A stretch of DNA of 64,000 nucleotides from Simmondsia chinensis (taxonomy: Eukaryota > Streptophyta > Magnoliopsida > Caryophyllales > Simmondsiaceae): the NCBI GenBank assembly GCA_018398585.1, contig JAGTTD010000021.1, positions 23,403,107-23,467,106 on the forward strand, given 5' to 3'. The position numbers and the translations under genes are program-made. Of the stretch, positions 1 through 10,413 are shown piece by piece (position 1 is the stretch's first letter; every line of letters starts with the position of its first letter). A model generated the notes under the pieces. That model was given only the letters and a program-made list of their open reading frames with translations. It made no database searches and had not been told where the DNA came from.

Positions 1-71
1 GTACATCCTACCCCTTCCAAATCCTGGGCAAGCCAGCGTCTTTGAAGCACTGGACTTGTTATTGTTGTTGT
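1..71 (+). mobile_element. RTE-LINE-type 3' tail, cut by the window edge
   Basis: The segment carries the words GTACATC, a C-rich run, GCACTGGA and a closing TTGTTGTTG. These are the closing features of the RTE LINE tails at 10.4 and 57.0 kb. The 5' part lies outside the window, so LINE and SINE origin cannot be told apart. Confidence 0.5.
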
Positions 72-104
72 ATTAACTGAAATTGGCATTCAGTGAATCC
101 TCTT

Positions 105-410
105 TATTTTCGATAATTAGCGACCGAGTCGCGAAACAAGTAGACCACTCGCCAAGCGAGGTCTGAGTCCAACCGCAAGACAACGGGGACCAAAACAATC
201 AACACAAAAGAAAAGAGACAGGACAACACAAACGGAAACAGAACAACAGATAAAAACACAAGCCCCAAAACACGACAAAACACAAGCCCCAATCAATGAA
301 TCCTCTAATCTTTCGAAGCAAAATACTCAATCATAAGCGAATCATCATTGTCAAATTCCAGCCACTAGCCTTTTCCCGATCTCACGTACGCTCCGCAACA
401 AAAACCGTAC
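105..410 (-). mobile_element. L1-type LINE 3'-end fragment
   Basis: Read on the minus strand it ends in a GCGACTCGGTCGCTAATTATCG word followed by A-rich sequence, the same closing block seen in the fragment inside the P450 intron (13.7-14.1 kb, minus-for-plus) and at 20.0 and 20.3 kb. The part furthest from the tail resembles the 20.4-20.5 kb copy, including a peptide like EYFA near the stop. It is strongly 5'-truncated and codes for nothing intact. Confidence 0.55.
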
Positions 411-880
411 CTGGATGTTAAGAAATTTTTTTTTTTTTTTAATGTGGCAAAAATAAAATTTCTTTACTAATTCCTTGAATACCAGATAGTATATGGTTAT
501 AACTTCAATGGTAGGACATGTGATTAATCTACTGTTAGACTACGTCGGATTTCATTTTTTTAACTATCAGCACAAAAAAAATACCCATTGAACTTAAAGC
601 ATGAATAATATATATTTTATGATAAAATTATATTAAATTAATATCAAAAATATGAGCTATTAAAATTTAATCTCACAGTTTAATATCACGTTAAAGAATC
701 AACTATCTCCAAAAAATTTAACGGTTTGTTGAATATTCAAGAATGCTTTTGTACTCTGAGACTAACATATATAATAAGTTAATGCATCGTTCATTAAACT
801 ATTATGAAATAAACTATGTATTATATTATACTTCATCTCACCCTTATAAAATAAAATAAAGGGTTATTTAGACCGATTGT
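411..880. other. AT-rich intergenic stretch
   Basis: No gene is visible. A weak relic of the tRNA-like repeat seen at 1.28-1.78 kb lies near 640-740 (a 'tatgagctattaaaattt' word). The remainder is AT-rich and featureless. Confidence 0.4.
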
Positions 881-1255
881 CCTTTACTTTATCTATTATG
901 TTAATTCACTCCGTGTATTTTTAGTTGTGACAATTTAATCCCTATACTGTTTATATTGTGTCAATTTGGTCCTTAGAATAAAATTTTATATTAAGTTTTT
1001 AACAAAATTTTTAATGGTTTGGTCAAGGCGTGGGCTACATTGAGTCAATGGGTGAATTTATAGTGAGTTACTTGCATTTAAGGTTGTTGTGCTGTCAAAA
1101 ATGACATCTATAATTTAACTTGAGTTTGACCAAGAGACTAAATTGATACAATATAAATTATAAAGGTATTAAATTGACATAATTAACTGTATGAGGAGTA
1201 AATTAATACAAGAAGAAAAGTACAACGATTATTGGTGCTAATAAACCTATTATTA
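881..1255. mobile_element. Palindromic MITE-like repeat
   Basis: The left half contains 'gtcaatttggtcctt'-type words and the right half their reverse complements ('actaaattgatacaa'), so the segment can fold on itself. The ends read GGGTTATTTA and TAATAAACC, imperfect inverted repeats. Related palindromes occur at 14.26-14.63, 22.4-23.7 (split by an RTE LINE) and 61.9-62.2 kb. No clean target duplication could be found, so the superfamily is open. Confidence 0.5.
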
Positions 1256-1279
1256 AAATATAAGTTTTATACTGTCAAT

Positions 1280-1780
1280 AAATCAACTCTCCCAAAAGCT
1301 TAAGCAGATGGGTAAAGGCTCAGTAATAGTTTTATACTCTAACATGCCCCCTTACGCTAATGCCAATTGGACTTAAAACGTGGATAGTTGACTGGCCCAT
1401 CTTATACCTTGTGCTTAATTATTATTATTTTTTTTTAATATTAAAACTATGAGCTGTTGAAATTTGAACCCATGACCTCTTGGTCAACAAAGCTTTGATA
1501 CCATATCAAAGAACCATCTTTCTTAAAAGCTTAAACTGATAGATGAAGGTCCAAGAATAATTTTATACTCTAAAGCGTATGTGGATAGTTGACTGGCCAA
1601 TCTTATACCTTGTGCTTAAATTATTTTTTTTTTTTAAATATTGAAAGTATGAGCTGTTGAAATTCGAATTCGTGACCTCTTAGCCGATAGGGCTTTGATA
1701 CCATATTAAAAAATTATTTTTCTTAAAAACTTAAACTGATAAATGAGGATTTAAGAATAATTTTATACTCTAATATATAC
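1280..1780 (-). repeat. Two tandem copies of a tRNA-like SINE-type repeat
   Basis: Two adjacent copies of about 250 bp, joined near 1530, share 'ttatactctaa', 'gtggatagttgactggcc', 'ataccttgtgctt', a T-run and 'tatgagctgttgaaatt'. On the minus strand each shows TGGTATCAAAGC followed by a B-box-like GGGTTCAAATTTC, which suggests a tRNA-derived Pol III head. Single relics occur near 6.78-6.96, 8.33-8.40, 45.18-45.32 and 56.56-56.76 kb. An LTR-retrotransposon primer-binding region is an alternative source of the TGGTATC word. Confidence 0.5.
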
Positions 1781-1977
1781 CTACGTATCGTAATACAAAA
1801 GGCCCAAAAATTGGGTCTAAAAGTGGACTTGCAGGTGTCCTAGAATAGGACAAGAGCTAGAGAATATATGCTCTCTTTTAATCCTTCTTAGGGCTGTAAA
1901 TCAAATAATTAATGGCCACTCCACCTTGCACTTTTTTATATAATTAATAACGAAGGATCCTTACTGAAGATACAATG

Positions 1978-2216
1978 TATTATAATGAATCAAAAAATTG
2001 CGTCGGAATGTCCCGATGTATATCATGATCAAAAGTAATAAAAGGTTCAATCGTGACACCTAACTTTGCAAAATGGTCTGCTACAAAGTTGGCTTCTCTT
2101 TGGATGTGAACAAAGGAGACATTGCTAAATATCAAAAACATAGACCGGATTTTGTTCTCTGAAAAACTCAACCGTACAAGAAGTCGAGGATTGTGTCTAG
2201 GAGATAACATAAGCAT
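1978..2216 (-). pseudogene. RNase H domain end of an L1-type LINE
   Basis: The 78-residue minus-strand reading contains VSFVHIQREANFVADHFAKLG, the typical C-terminal end of the RNase H domain of plant LINE polyproteins (histidine plus N-x-x-A-D-x-x-A). Only the domain's end survives; the reverse transcriptase is absent and nothing upstream stays in frame, so it is a dead fragment. Confidence 0.7.
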
Positions 2217-2680
2217 AGTTTGATTTAATGACTATATATAGGATTTTTGTTGCCTAAATGTCGAGTATGAACCAAATGGAGAAAAGTTCTAGGTAGGTAA
2301 AATTTGAGTTCCAATTAGAGTAAAGAATATGGCTCGGAAAGATTGCCAAGAGTCTCAATAAACTCCTTTGTTCCACCTTGCATATAAAGCAACCTTTATA
2401 TACTTCGAAATCTCCGAGGGGTGAAGGTAGACTCTCGAAAACGAAGGATGACGGTTCCCATGTACGCCAACTCCATGGGTCTGGCCTAAAGCCCGGTGAA
2501 ATTTGGCATGTAAAACAACACGACTCAAACACAATTACCCCACATATATCCCTTCGACGACTGAAGAGGTTAATCATTCCCCATATTTATTTAGCTTAAT
2601 TTCACTCGAATCAATAGGCTGTACTAACTATGTGTAGGCAGCTTAGCATTTTCCTTACTGTATTAAAGCAAAGCGACAAA
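2217..2680. other. Intergenic repeat relics, no gene
   Basis: Open frames of 70-107 codons occur on both strands but match no family and have no splice context. The words 'ccaactccatgg' and 'gcccggtgaaatttggca' near 2468-2510 recur near 6352-6395 and, degraded, near 36.0 kb, marking an old dispersed repeat. Confidence 0.35.
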
Positions 2681-2822
2681 GCAACATTCCCATTGCCTAA
2701 AGGGCTCCCGCCAAAACAGCGTCTAAAGGGGGTGGATGTACGCAGCTGCTGTTTCCGAGAACCCTCCAACCAAAGGGGTGCAACACGAGAACTTTCCAGA
2801 AGGTCACCCATCTTGGTACTAC
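2681..2822 (-). mobile_element. 5S-derived SINE, 5'-truncated copy
   Basis: On the minus strand this starts inside the 5S-like head (GTACCAAGATGGGTGACC, the C-box region), keeps the 5S end word CTCGTGTTGCA, then passes into the RTE-like tail with a GGCGGGAGCCC equivalent and CAATGGGAATGTTG. It belongs to the subfamily that retains the whole 3' end of 5S. No clean target duplication was found. Confidence 0.75.
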
Positions 2823-3399
2823 CCATCTTCCCTACCATATTATAAAAAAAATAATTACCCCACACATATCCTTTGTGAAAGATGCTTAATGATTCCATAA
2901 ACAAAAGAATCACAAGAGAATCCGCATATGGTTCCCCAAGTCTTGATGTTGGCAGCATCTTCAACATGGAAAAGAAGCCCTATCTAAGACTAATTGTGAG
3001 CAGAAAATATGAATACAGCTTGAATATTAGAGTTGTTAACTTATCATATATATAGAAAGTAAACAGATAAATTATAAGTTAGAGTAAAAAGTATTTCAGT
3101 TTGATCTCTGGAGGTCCTGCTTCCAGTGGGTGCGCTCTACTCTATATTGCGAGTTTTTCTCACTAATTATTAAAAAAAAAAGGGTATGACAAGAATAATA
3201 ATAGAATTAGATTTGTAAATAAATGCATTAAGATCCATCGAATATTTAAAGGAGAATGTTAGGCTTACGTGACCTTGTTGTTGGCCAAAAAGGCGAAAAT
3301 ATACAGGTGTATCATAGTTCCATGAATTTTACAAATAGAGGGGTAAACAATTAAAAATTTACTGATTAAACAATTTATCTTGCCAAAGATTGTACGACG
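2823..3399. other. AT-rich intergenic stretch
   Basis: No gene, RNA gene or recognisable element was found. Near 2850-2905 a short block ('ccccacacatatcc...gattcc') repeats the one at 2537-2583, a minor duplication. Confidence 0.35.
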
Positions 3400-3975
3400 A
3401 CTGTCGCTAATTAAAAAAAAAACATGCCAAGGTGATGCAGGGCGCATCCCATGGCTTGGCCTTGGCGGGACCGAAAGGAGAAGGAAAGGTGCGAACCGGA
3501 GGCACTTGACTTAAGTTAAGGAGTCTGCATGGAACAAGCCAGCTAGGAACTTGGCGCCACCATGGTTTTTGTCCAACTTGGCTACACCTGCACGTAGGCC
3601 TTGTCAACACGAGAATCTCGGAAGATTTCCTTTCTGTTTCAACCACCACGGCATTTGGGGAAGCTTTGACCGAATCAAGATTAATTAGAGGATTTGATTT
3701 TATTTTATTTCCATTTTAGTTTTGATTTGATTTTTGAATTTGAATTTGAATTGTTATCCGTCCTCTGTATAAAGGAGAGGTTAGACTTAGGTTTAGAGAG
3801 ACTTCAATTTTGATAAATTATGATATTTTCTTTTATGGAGATTTAGACTCTTCATGGTATGAGAGAACTAATTCTACCCCTCTTTATTTATTTTATTATC
3901 AGTTTTAATAAAATACAAAGGGAAGGCCATTGAACCTTTCCGTATCCCTTATTTTCCCATCATGCGCTGTATCAT
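3400..3975 (+). repeat. LTR-like dispersed repeat, copy 1
   Basis: A GC-richer first half is followed by TTTGAATTTGAATTTGAATT, a TATA-like CTGTATAAAGGAGAGG and a TGGTATGAGAG word that could be a primer-binding site. The same order of words is found in opposite orientation at 54.3-54.96 kb, including AAGG[AC]CATTGAAC-type sequence further on. TATA plus a possible primer-binding site suggest an LTR and leader of a truncated LTR retrotransposon; no coding region follows. Confidence 0.5.
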
Positions 3976-4257
3976 AAGGATAATAAAGTGAAAAAAAAAG
4001 AATGCCTTGGCACCTTTTTTAGGGTCATTTTTCGAGTTTAGTTTTTTTTTTTTTTTTAAATTTTGATTTCTAATAAAGCTTTGGGTAAAAATAATAAATA
4101 AGAAAATTTTCTTTCAAAATTCAAAAAGTGAAAATAAAAAATCAATATTGAACTCTTAAAACCTATTTGGTATCATTTTTTTATTTACTATTTTTTATTT
4201 TAAAAAAATAAATTTGTGTTTCTTATTTTAGCTTTTACCCCAATTTATAGAATAAAA

Positions 4258-4465
4258 GCAACATTCACAGTGCTCCAGGGGCTCCCGCCTAAACAGGGTC
4301 AGCCTTTCCCCTTCAGAGAGCTACCCTGAAAAGAGGCTGTTTCCAAAAAACCCCCAACCTGAAGGGTGTAACACAAGAACTTCCAGGAGGTTAACCCATC
4401 TTGGTACTATTCTTGCATAAGCACGCTTAACTTCGGAGTTCTAATGGGATCCGTGTTGGTACCTA
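4258..4465 (-). mobile_element. 5S-derived SINE copy
   Basis: Minus-strand order: GGATCCCATTAGAACTCCGA, AAGTTAAGCGTGCTT (A-box), CAAGATGGGTTAACC (C-box, one insertion), CTTGTGTTACACCC (5S end), then the RTE-like tail with CTGTTTAGGCGGGAGCCCC and CACTGTGAATGTTGC. The flanks share an imperfect 'tttata-aata' duplication (about 4243-4254 and 4467-4478). Confidence 0.85.
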
Positions 4466-4469
4466 AGTT

Positions 4470-5145
4470 TATAAAATATAAACCAAAAATAAAAAAGTAA
4501 TCATGTTAAAATATTTTTTTAATTTTAAATAGGGTGTTAGTCTTGCCGGGGCAGAAAATATTATTATTAAAATAATAATATGATTTATTGTTAATAATAG
4601 CTATAAATTTAACAAAGTTATTCTACTATTAACAATTTTGGTCATATAAAAAGATTATTCAAAAATTATATTAAAAAAATTCTTGAACTTTTACGAGTTA
4701 TTTACACCGTTGGTCCTTCATATTTATAAGATTGTTTGAATTGGTTTCTTAACTTTTATCTTGTTTAAATTAATCTCTTATCTTTTTAAACTTGTTCAAA
4801 TTAGTCCCTAATCTTTTCTTTTGTTCAAAATAGTCCCCAATATTATATATCATAAAAAATTTGGCACCTTTTTCTTTTCAACTTTGAACTAGTTTGGTAT
4901 ACTGTGCGGGGGATTAATTTTATCATAAAATAAAATATAAGGATAATTTGAACAAAATAACGGCCTAGGGACTAATTTGAAAAAGATGAAGGATCAGTTT
5001 TAACAAAATTATAAAGATATGATAAACTAATTTGAATAAATTTAAAATGATAAGAAATTAATTAAAATAAAATAAAAATTAAGAGATGAATTTGAAGAAA
5101 TTTATAAACGATTTTAACTTGGGCTTGAAATATCAAATGGATTAT
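4470..5145. other. AT-rich palindromic sequence upstream of the BORCS8-like gene
   Basis: Between about 4690 and 5110 words such as 'caaattagtccctaatc' on the left recur as reverse complements ('gggactaatttgaaaaag') on the right, a MITE-like fold-back. No coding signal is present. Confidence 0.45.
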
Positions 5146-5252
5146 GGAGGGAAGCCCAATCCAATTCTTTCCTCTCTTATCACTAATCCCTCTCTCTCTC
5201 TCTCTCTCTCTGTCTCTTCATCCCTTGACTGCAGCTGCTCTTTTCAATCTCT
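5146..5252 (+). promoter_or_regulatory. Promoter/5' leader of the BORCS8-like gene
   Basis: The segment holds an AAGCCCAATCC word (GCCCA-type site II element, common in plant housekeeping promoters) and a long CT microsatellite (about 5187-5209), typical of TATA-less plant leaders. It ends at the proposed start codon. Confidence 0.45.
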
Positions 5253-8200
5253 ATGAACCCTGATTCATCATACACAACGAGCAATTCGTCGCAGTGCTGG
5301 GTCCGATTGTTCAAATTCAGGTTCGAATTTCTCGAAATTTTTGTGCTTTTTCGGTTTCCAATTACATAATCTTCAAACGTATCGGGATCTATCGGCTTCG
5401 TGTTTGATTATTTTCGTATATTAGGGATTTTGTTTGGAAGAATTATGCTTGAGGGATGTTCTGATTGAGAAGTGTTTTCTGAGTGAAAGATTATTAGCAG
5501 GAAGGTTCAATTTTTCAGGTAATTTTTGGATATTTTCAGTTGATTTTTCTTTGTGATTTCTTAATTTGTATTTTATTTTGGTAATCGGAGTTTAGATTAA
5601 TACAGAAAATTTGTTCAATTGGGATCGTAACTTGAAAATTAGGGCAGAGTTTGAGCTCTTGAACTATAATGGAGTTTGTCTTGCTATTTTCTAGTAGGAA
5701 AATTAAGTGTTAATGAAATTCATGAGGAAAGGTGAAAAAAAAAAAAAAAAAAAAAAAAAAGATGGTCAATTTAGGTAGCTTGTTGGATTGAACTTATTCA
5801 CAGCTAGATTTGTTGAATTATGTGGCAAGTTGGCGGTTGTGAGGAAGAACAGATTAATATACATAGTGGGCTACTCCATTTATTACTTGTTAGTTTCGGG
5901 ATAGTATCACGGTTAGGCTTATATGTGGGTCTTACTTAGGTTGGAGCAGTCCCTAGTTAGTAGGGAATGTGATCCTTTCCTTGCTTGTGTATAGGATTAG
6001 TCTTACAGTTCTTGTATATCTGGAGATTGATATAGAAGATTATTATCTTGTCAGATTTTCGCTGTTGTTAAAGACACCACATGTGAGTTCTACTAGTTAA
6101 AAAATCCCAAGTAGGAATTGTGAGAAAGAAGAGATTGACATATAAGTCTAGTGGCTTACTCTACTTAATGCTAATTAGTTTTAGGATGGAATCCCAGCAG
6201 TAGCAGCAGCAACAATAATCCCAGTGCCACAAGGGCTCCAGCATAAGCAGGGTCAGGGTCAGGGTCCCGGGGGGGGGGGGATGTATGCAGGCTTCCCCCT
6301 TTAGGATGGAATCTCATTTGGGCTTATATGTGGATTACATGTATGCCAACTCCGTGGATTGTGCTTCACGCCCGGTAAATTTGACAGTTGTTGTAGGTCT
6401 GAAAGGCTAAACCATGTCAAATATTGTTGTCTTGGTTGTTTGGTTTTTCTTTTTCTATTGTATCAAGCTTTTTTAGCTGATGATTATCACATATGATCCT
6501 GGGATGAGGACCCATGATGAAAATAACTGGTGCATAGATCACTTTATATCAGGACATGGCTCAACAAAGTGGTATTAGAGCTATATGTGCAAATGCAGGT
6601 TGAATGGAAAGATCATGGGAATTGAATATGTGATGATCCACAATGTGCTAGTAGTTATAGAGAAGGTAGAGCAGTGAATCATAGCCATGGTGCGTAGCTT
6701 TTGATGGAGAAAATGATAGTTGTGGTTGCTAGCTGGATTCATATCAAACTTGGAGATATTAAAGAATTAAGTGTTCCAAAAACTTAAGCTGATGGTTAAA
6801 GGTACAAGCATTGGTTTATACTCTAACATGCCCCCCACTCAAATGTCCCTTGGGCTTGTATCGTGGATAATTCACAGGCTACCTATACCTTGTGTTTGAA
6901 ATATAATGATATTCATAGTGGGGTTGTTGGGAAGTTTAAACTGATAGGTGAAAATTCAAGAATGGTTTTATATTCTGACTAGAGATGAGTGATTTCGAGC
7001 ATGAATGTGTATAGAAGATTTTTCTGACAAATTGCACAAGGTAATTTGGTGAGTTTATATAACTTTTGGTTAGTTGGTCAGGACGTTTGTTGAGATAAGG
7101 CGCGTCTAGATAGAGAACTTCTATGTTGATCCTCTGTGAGGCAGAAGGTGTAATTAGACGTGTCCAAATTTCATGCCAAGTCCTATTGTCCATGCTGGTA
7201 CTTTATGGCAAAATGGAAAATTGAAGTAACTACGTGTTCTAGTACGGTGATCTACTAATTTGAAATTGAAGATGGGGTCAAGGTCTCATAGCTTCCAAGA
7301 CTTGAAATTTTAATTGAGGGACTTTCTTTAAAGAATTTTCCATTGAGTTGAAGGCTTTACAAATTTAGCTTGTTATTTGGGTACAAAAGAGTTGTTCTGA
7401 TGCCTTAGTTTTTGCGTTAGTGATTTTAACTGGTGGGCAGCTGAATAGAAAAATTATTTTTGATGTATGGAAGATACAAGTCAAGCTAAGCTACGAATGA
7501 TTGTCAAGAAAAAAGAAAGTTAAGCTAAGAAATGTGTTGGAAATAGGTACAAATATGAAAGCTAAGTATACCTTAACTGTGGAATAGGATCGTGAATTTG
7601 TCTTACATTCTTCATATGCGCTTGTTGTACAACCTTATTGACCTCCATTACAATTGTGCATGGATATTGAAAGGGTTGCCGAGTCCTCTTAATTCATGTC
7701 ACCAATATCCAAACACATAGATGGTACTCTAATGAGAAGAGTTAATCTTTGAAGGAGAAACGTCTTCTCTTAATCTACGAGTGTATGGGAAGGAAGTTAG
7801 TACAAACTAACTAAATAAATCCTCCACTCTCCCCATATCCCAAACAAATATGGGATAGGCCACCCACTATTACCCTTAACACATGGGATGCTAGTGGAGT
7901 GGAGTACCTGATATAATTAGCGCTAAGTGGCTGATATGGACTGAGTATTGCGAACCCAGTCAATGTCTAACAAAATAAATCAGTATCTCTGCACTTTCTC
8001 ATTCTTGAAGTGTGAAAGAGAAGAAGAAACTGAGTCCCCTTGGGACATTTTGGACAAAATGATTTAAAGGGTGCTTTAATGGCGGATGGATGCTTTTGGA
8101 AGGGTTAGTAATAGCACAACTCTTTCTTAGGGGGCTTTTCTTTAGTATAGGCCTTGCTGTAACCGACAAGGTTGCTCTGTGGTGACCAGGAAGGTCATGG

Positions 8201-9195
8201 GATTCAAGTCTTCGATTTTTCCTAGACTCTACTTTATAGAAGCCATGTCCATGTTCCTGTTTTTTTGCTACTTGTTTCCTTTACCTCGAAATCGGTCCAT
8301 ACTTCAAACTCCTATAATTTAGTCATGAATGTCAAGGAACCAACTGTCTCAAAAGTTTAAGTTGATGGTTAAAGATTCAAGAATGATTTTACAATCTAAC
8401 AATGAAATGCGATGTGACTTGTGCTAGATGTACGAGCTGTCCCCAGCTGATGGCTTTGTGGAGATAAGCGAATGTGTAGACGATATGATCAAGTACTTAG
8501 CCAATGAACCCTCTGTAGGCCTCTTTTACGTCCAACAGCATGTACAAAACGCGGCCCCCAATGTCATCCGCCTCAAAAATGACATCAGCGAAAAATCGCA
8601 AGCCATGTCATTGCACACCGAAGATCTCGAGGACTCCATCACCGCTACACGATCAATGAAAGAATGTGGGTTCCCCATAGTTGATGAAATGATTCGAGAT
8701 ATAAGAACATCTCTTGATACAATCTCAACCAAACATCCGGTTCAAGGGTTGGTCCCACAACCGGGTTGGAGCTTCGGGTTAGGAAGGGCTGGCTCCTGGG
8801 GGCCCAGTTTTTGGGGCCGCAAGGACGGTGATAAGATGGGTGGATACTTTTCAGGTGTTCTGAAGTCTGCAAAAGAAAAGGCAGGGAACTTCAAGTTTGC
8901 AACCTATCCTAACGAGAAGGGTGCATCTCCAGCCGAGGGTTCGAGTTGTGGTGAGCCAGATAAAGGGGAAACTGACGAGCTTCCATTGTCGGGCCCGGTG
9001 GCTGATGGGATCGATGAAGATGAAAACATATCGACTGACGTGAAAGGAACCAGTCATCATCATCTATTGTCTAAATCAGGCGATTTTGACGAGTTTAAAG
9101 CTGATAGAGAAGCCAGACTTGAAGAGTGGTTAAAAGGTTCGGGTCGCAATTTAGAAGAACAGCAGCTTGAGAGGATCTCACATTTTACCCTCTAA
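5253..9195 (+). CDS. BORCS8: BORCS8 (MEF2BNB)-like protein
   Basis: The main exon runs from 8428 to the TAA at 9195 (255 codons). Residues around MIKYLANEPSVGLFYVQQH and the following 70 residues match the BORCS8/MEF2BNB family, a small coiled-coil subunit of the BORC complex that in animals positions lysosomes; a plant role is not established. The plant protein adds about 150 residues: a Gly/Trp-rich block (GWSFGLGRAGSWGPSFWGR), then an acidic disordered tail. A possible 16-codon first exon at 5253-5300 (MNPDSSYTTSNSSQCW) joins in phase 0 across a 3.1 kb intron to the exon at 8428, which follows an AG. The donor (TGG|GTCCGA) is weak, so translation may instead start at 8428 with a 5'-UTR intron. 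The intron is packed with repeats. Confidence 0.75.
5830..6410 (+). repeat. Dispersed repeat, two diverged intronic copies
   Basis: Two segments (about 5830-5935 and 6105-6410) share the order 'gaagaacagatt-acatatagtgg', 'cttactcta', 'aattagttt', 'ggcttatatgtgg'. A third, AT-shifted copy lies at 35925-36060 in the BAHD intron. The second copy is interrupted by an RTE-type tail insertion at 6194-6299. No coding capacity is visible. Confidence 0.5.
6194..6299 (-). mobile_element. Short RTE/5S-SINE tail insertion with 14-bp target duplication
   Basis: Only the 3' tail is present (minus strand: CTGCATACATCC, CCCTGCTTATGC, GCACTGGGATTATTGTTG). It is flanked by a perfect 14-bp duplication, TTTAGGATGGAATC, at 6180-6193 and 6300-6313, so it is an independent 5'-truncated insertion. 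With so little sequence it could come from either the RTE LINE or the 5S SINE. Confidence 0.8.
6540..8400. other. Intron content of the BORCS8-like gene
   Basis: Repeat relics only: a TGGTATTAGAGC word near 6570, tRNA-like SINE relics at 6780-6960 and 8330-8400 (with 'tttatactctaac'), and another tRNA-like head near 8160-8215 with GGGATTCAAGTC as a B-box. No coding exon matching the family was found here. Confidence 0.4.
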
Positions 9196-9199
9196 CTGT

Positions 9200-9290
9200 T
9201 TTGGTTGGTTCAGTTTGACGTGGAGATCACGGGTTTGAATCTCAAGGATATTTTGTGAGAATAAGACTGTGTACATCTTAGCGTCGTTAA
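9200..9290 (+). repeat. tRNA-like SINE relic just after the BORCS8-like stop codon
   Basis: Directly behind the stop lie GGTTGGTTCAGTTTG (A-box-like), ACGGGTTTGAATCTC (B-box-like) and, 25 bases later, AAGACTGTGTACATC, which resembles the 3' end of TS/Au-type plant SINEs. The distances fit a degraded tRNA-derived SINE now forming part of the 3' UTR. Divergence is high, so this is a tentative call. Confidence 0.4.
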
Positions 9291-9863
9291 CCACTTTGTG
9301 CATAGAATTGTCCTTTTTCTTTAATTCTTATTTTTAAGGAAAGGGGGGAGGATTGTATTGTAATGGATATGATGTTTCCATATGTTGTAAAAATGTGTGA
9401 TTGGTAGCATTGTGGGGCTAACTTGGCCTGTGGGGTATTGTAAAATTAATCTGATTTTAATTAAAAAAAAAATCCTGCAGATGCATTGCCTGATATTTAT
9501 TTTCATAAGAAGGCCTGAATTTGTCCCCATATGTTAATTTTTCTCGATAATTATGAGAATATGATCGTTCAAAGTGTACAGAAAAAGGCCTTTAATAGTT
9601 ACAGAAGTCCAAAGAAGACGAAATAACAATTCAAACTAAGTACCCTAAGCTAGGTACGCATCGTGAGCAAATTAGGCTGAGGACGCTCAGCTTTGCCCAT
9701 GGTCCATATCAAATTGTACTGCCTAAGGTAGGATCCGAGGATGAGGAATGGACGATATGTCCCCCATATGTCAATGTTAAGCCAAAATGCTTTATATAGA
9801 TTAGAAACATATTAAAATGTTACATACGGATTATGACGTAAAAGTATTACATATTAGCTTATA
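9291..9863. other. 3' flank of the BORCS8-like gene
   Basis: Probable 3' UTR to about 9470, then intergenic sequence without a coding signal. A short antisense frame at 9321-9530 looks spurious. Confidence 0.35.
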
Positions 9864-9880
9864 TACATAATAATGTAGTA

Positions 9881-10041
9881 CCAGGATGGGTGACCTTATG
9901 GGAAGTCCTTACCCTCAGGTTGGAGGCATTGGGAAACAGTCTCTCTTTAGGTTAACATCCTGAAGGTGAAAGGCTGCGTACAACCGCCCCCCCCAGACCC
10001 TGCGTAGGCGGGAGCCCTTGAGGCACCGGGTATGTTCCTTT
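9881..10041 (+). mobile_element. 5S-derived SINE, truncated, with perfect 17-bp target duplication
   Basis: The copy begins inside the 5S head at CCAGGATGGGTGACC (C-box), runs through AGTCCTTACCCTCAGG into the RTE-like tail (GGCTGCGTACAACC, TGCGTAGGCGGGAGCCC, CACCGGGTATGTTCC). It is flanked by TACATAATAATGTAGTA at 9864-9880 and again at 10042-10058, identical over 17 bases. The insertion therefore carried the 5S piece and the tail together in one reverse-transcription event. Confidence 0.93.
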
Positions 10042-10413
10042 TACATAATAATGTAGTAAATTATTTTTTACTTTTTTGCAATGTGCATTATTAACTTAAA
10101 TTCACTAATTGCATTACTTATAATATTATTAGCAGAAATTTTAGAAAAATGATTTATTTGAATATTCAATATTAGAAAATCAAAACTATAAGAATATACG
10201 TATTTATACATGCTATAGCCCGTAGCCAAAACATTGCTTCAATTTTTTAATGATTATACTTAATAATCACAATTTAAGAATCATTAGAATCTGTAACATA
10301 CATGACAATTCATTAAATTATAAAAAAATAAAATAAAATAATTATTTTACAATATTTTTCTGATATGTACTGACAAAACTAAAATTAAATATAATTTGTA
10401 TTTAGAAACATTG

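Noticed and set aside
91..306. Target duplication TCA[G/A]TGAATCCTCT around an L1 tail
   Set aside because: Homology to the 20.4 kb fragment continues past the supposed right boundary, so the second word is part of the element.
2254..2967. Minus-strand frames of 107 and 118 codons
   Set aside because: They cover dispersed repeats and a 5S SINE copy, and no protein family is recognisable.
8526..9063. Antisense frames over the BORCS8-like exon
   Set aside because: They are shadows of the sense coding exon, with no family match.
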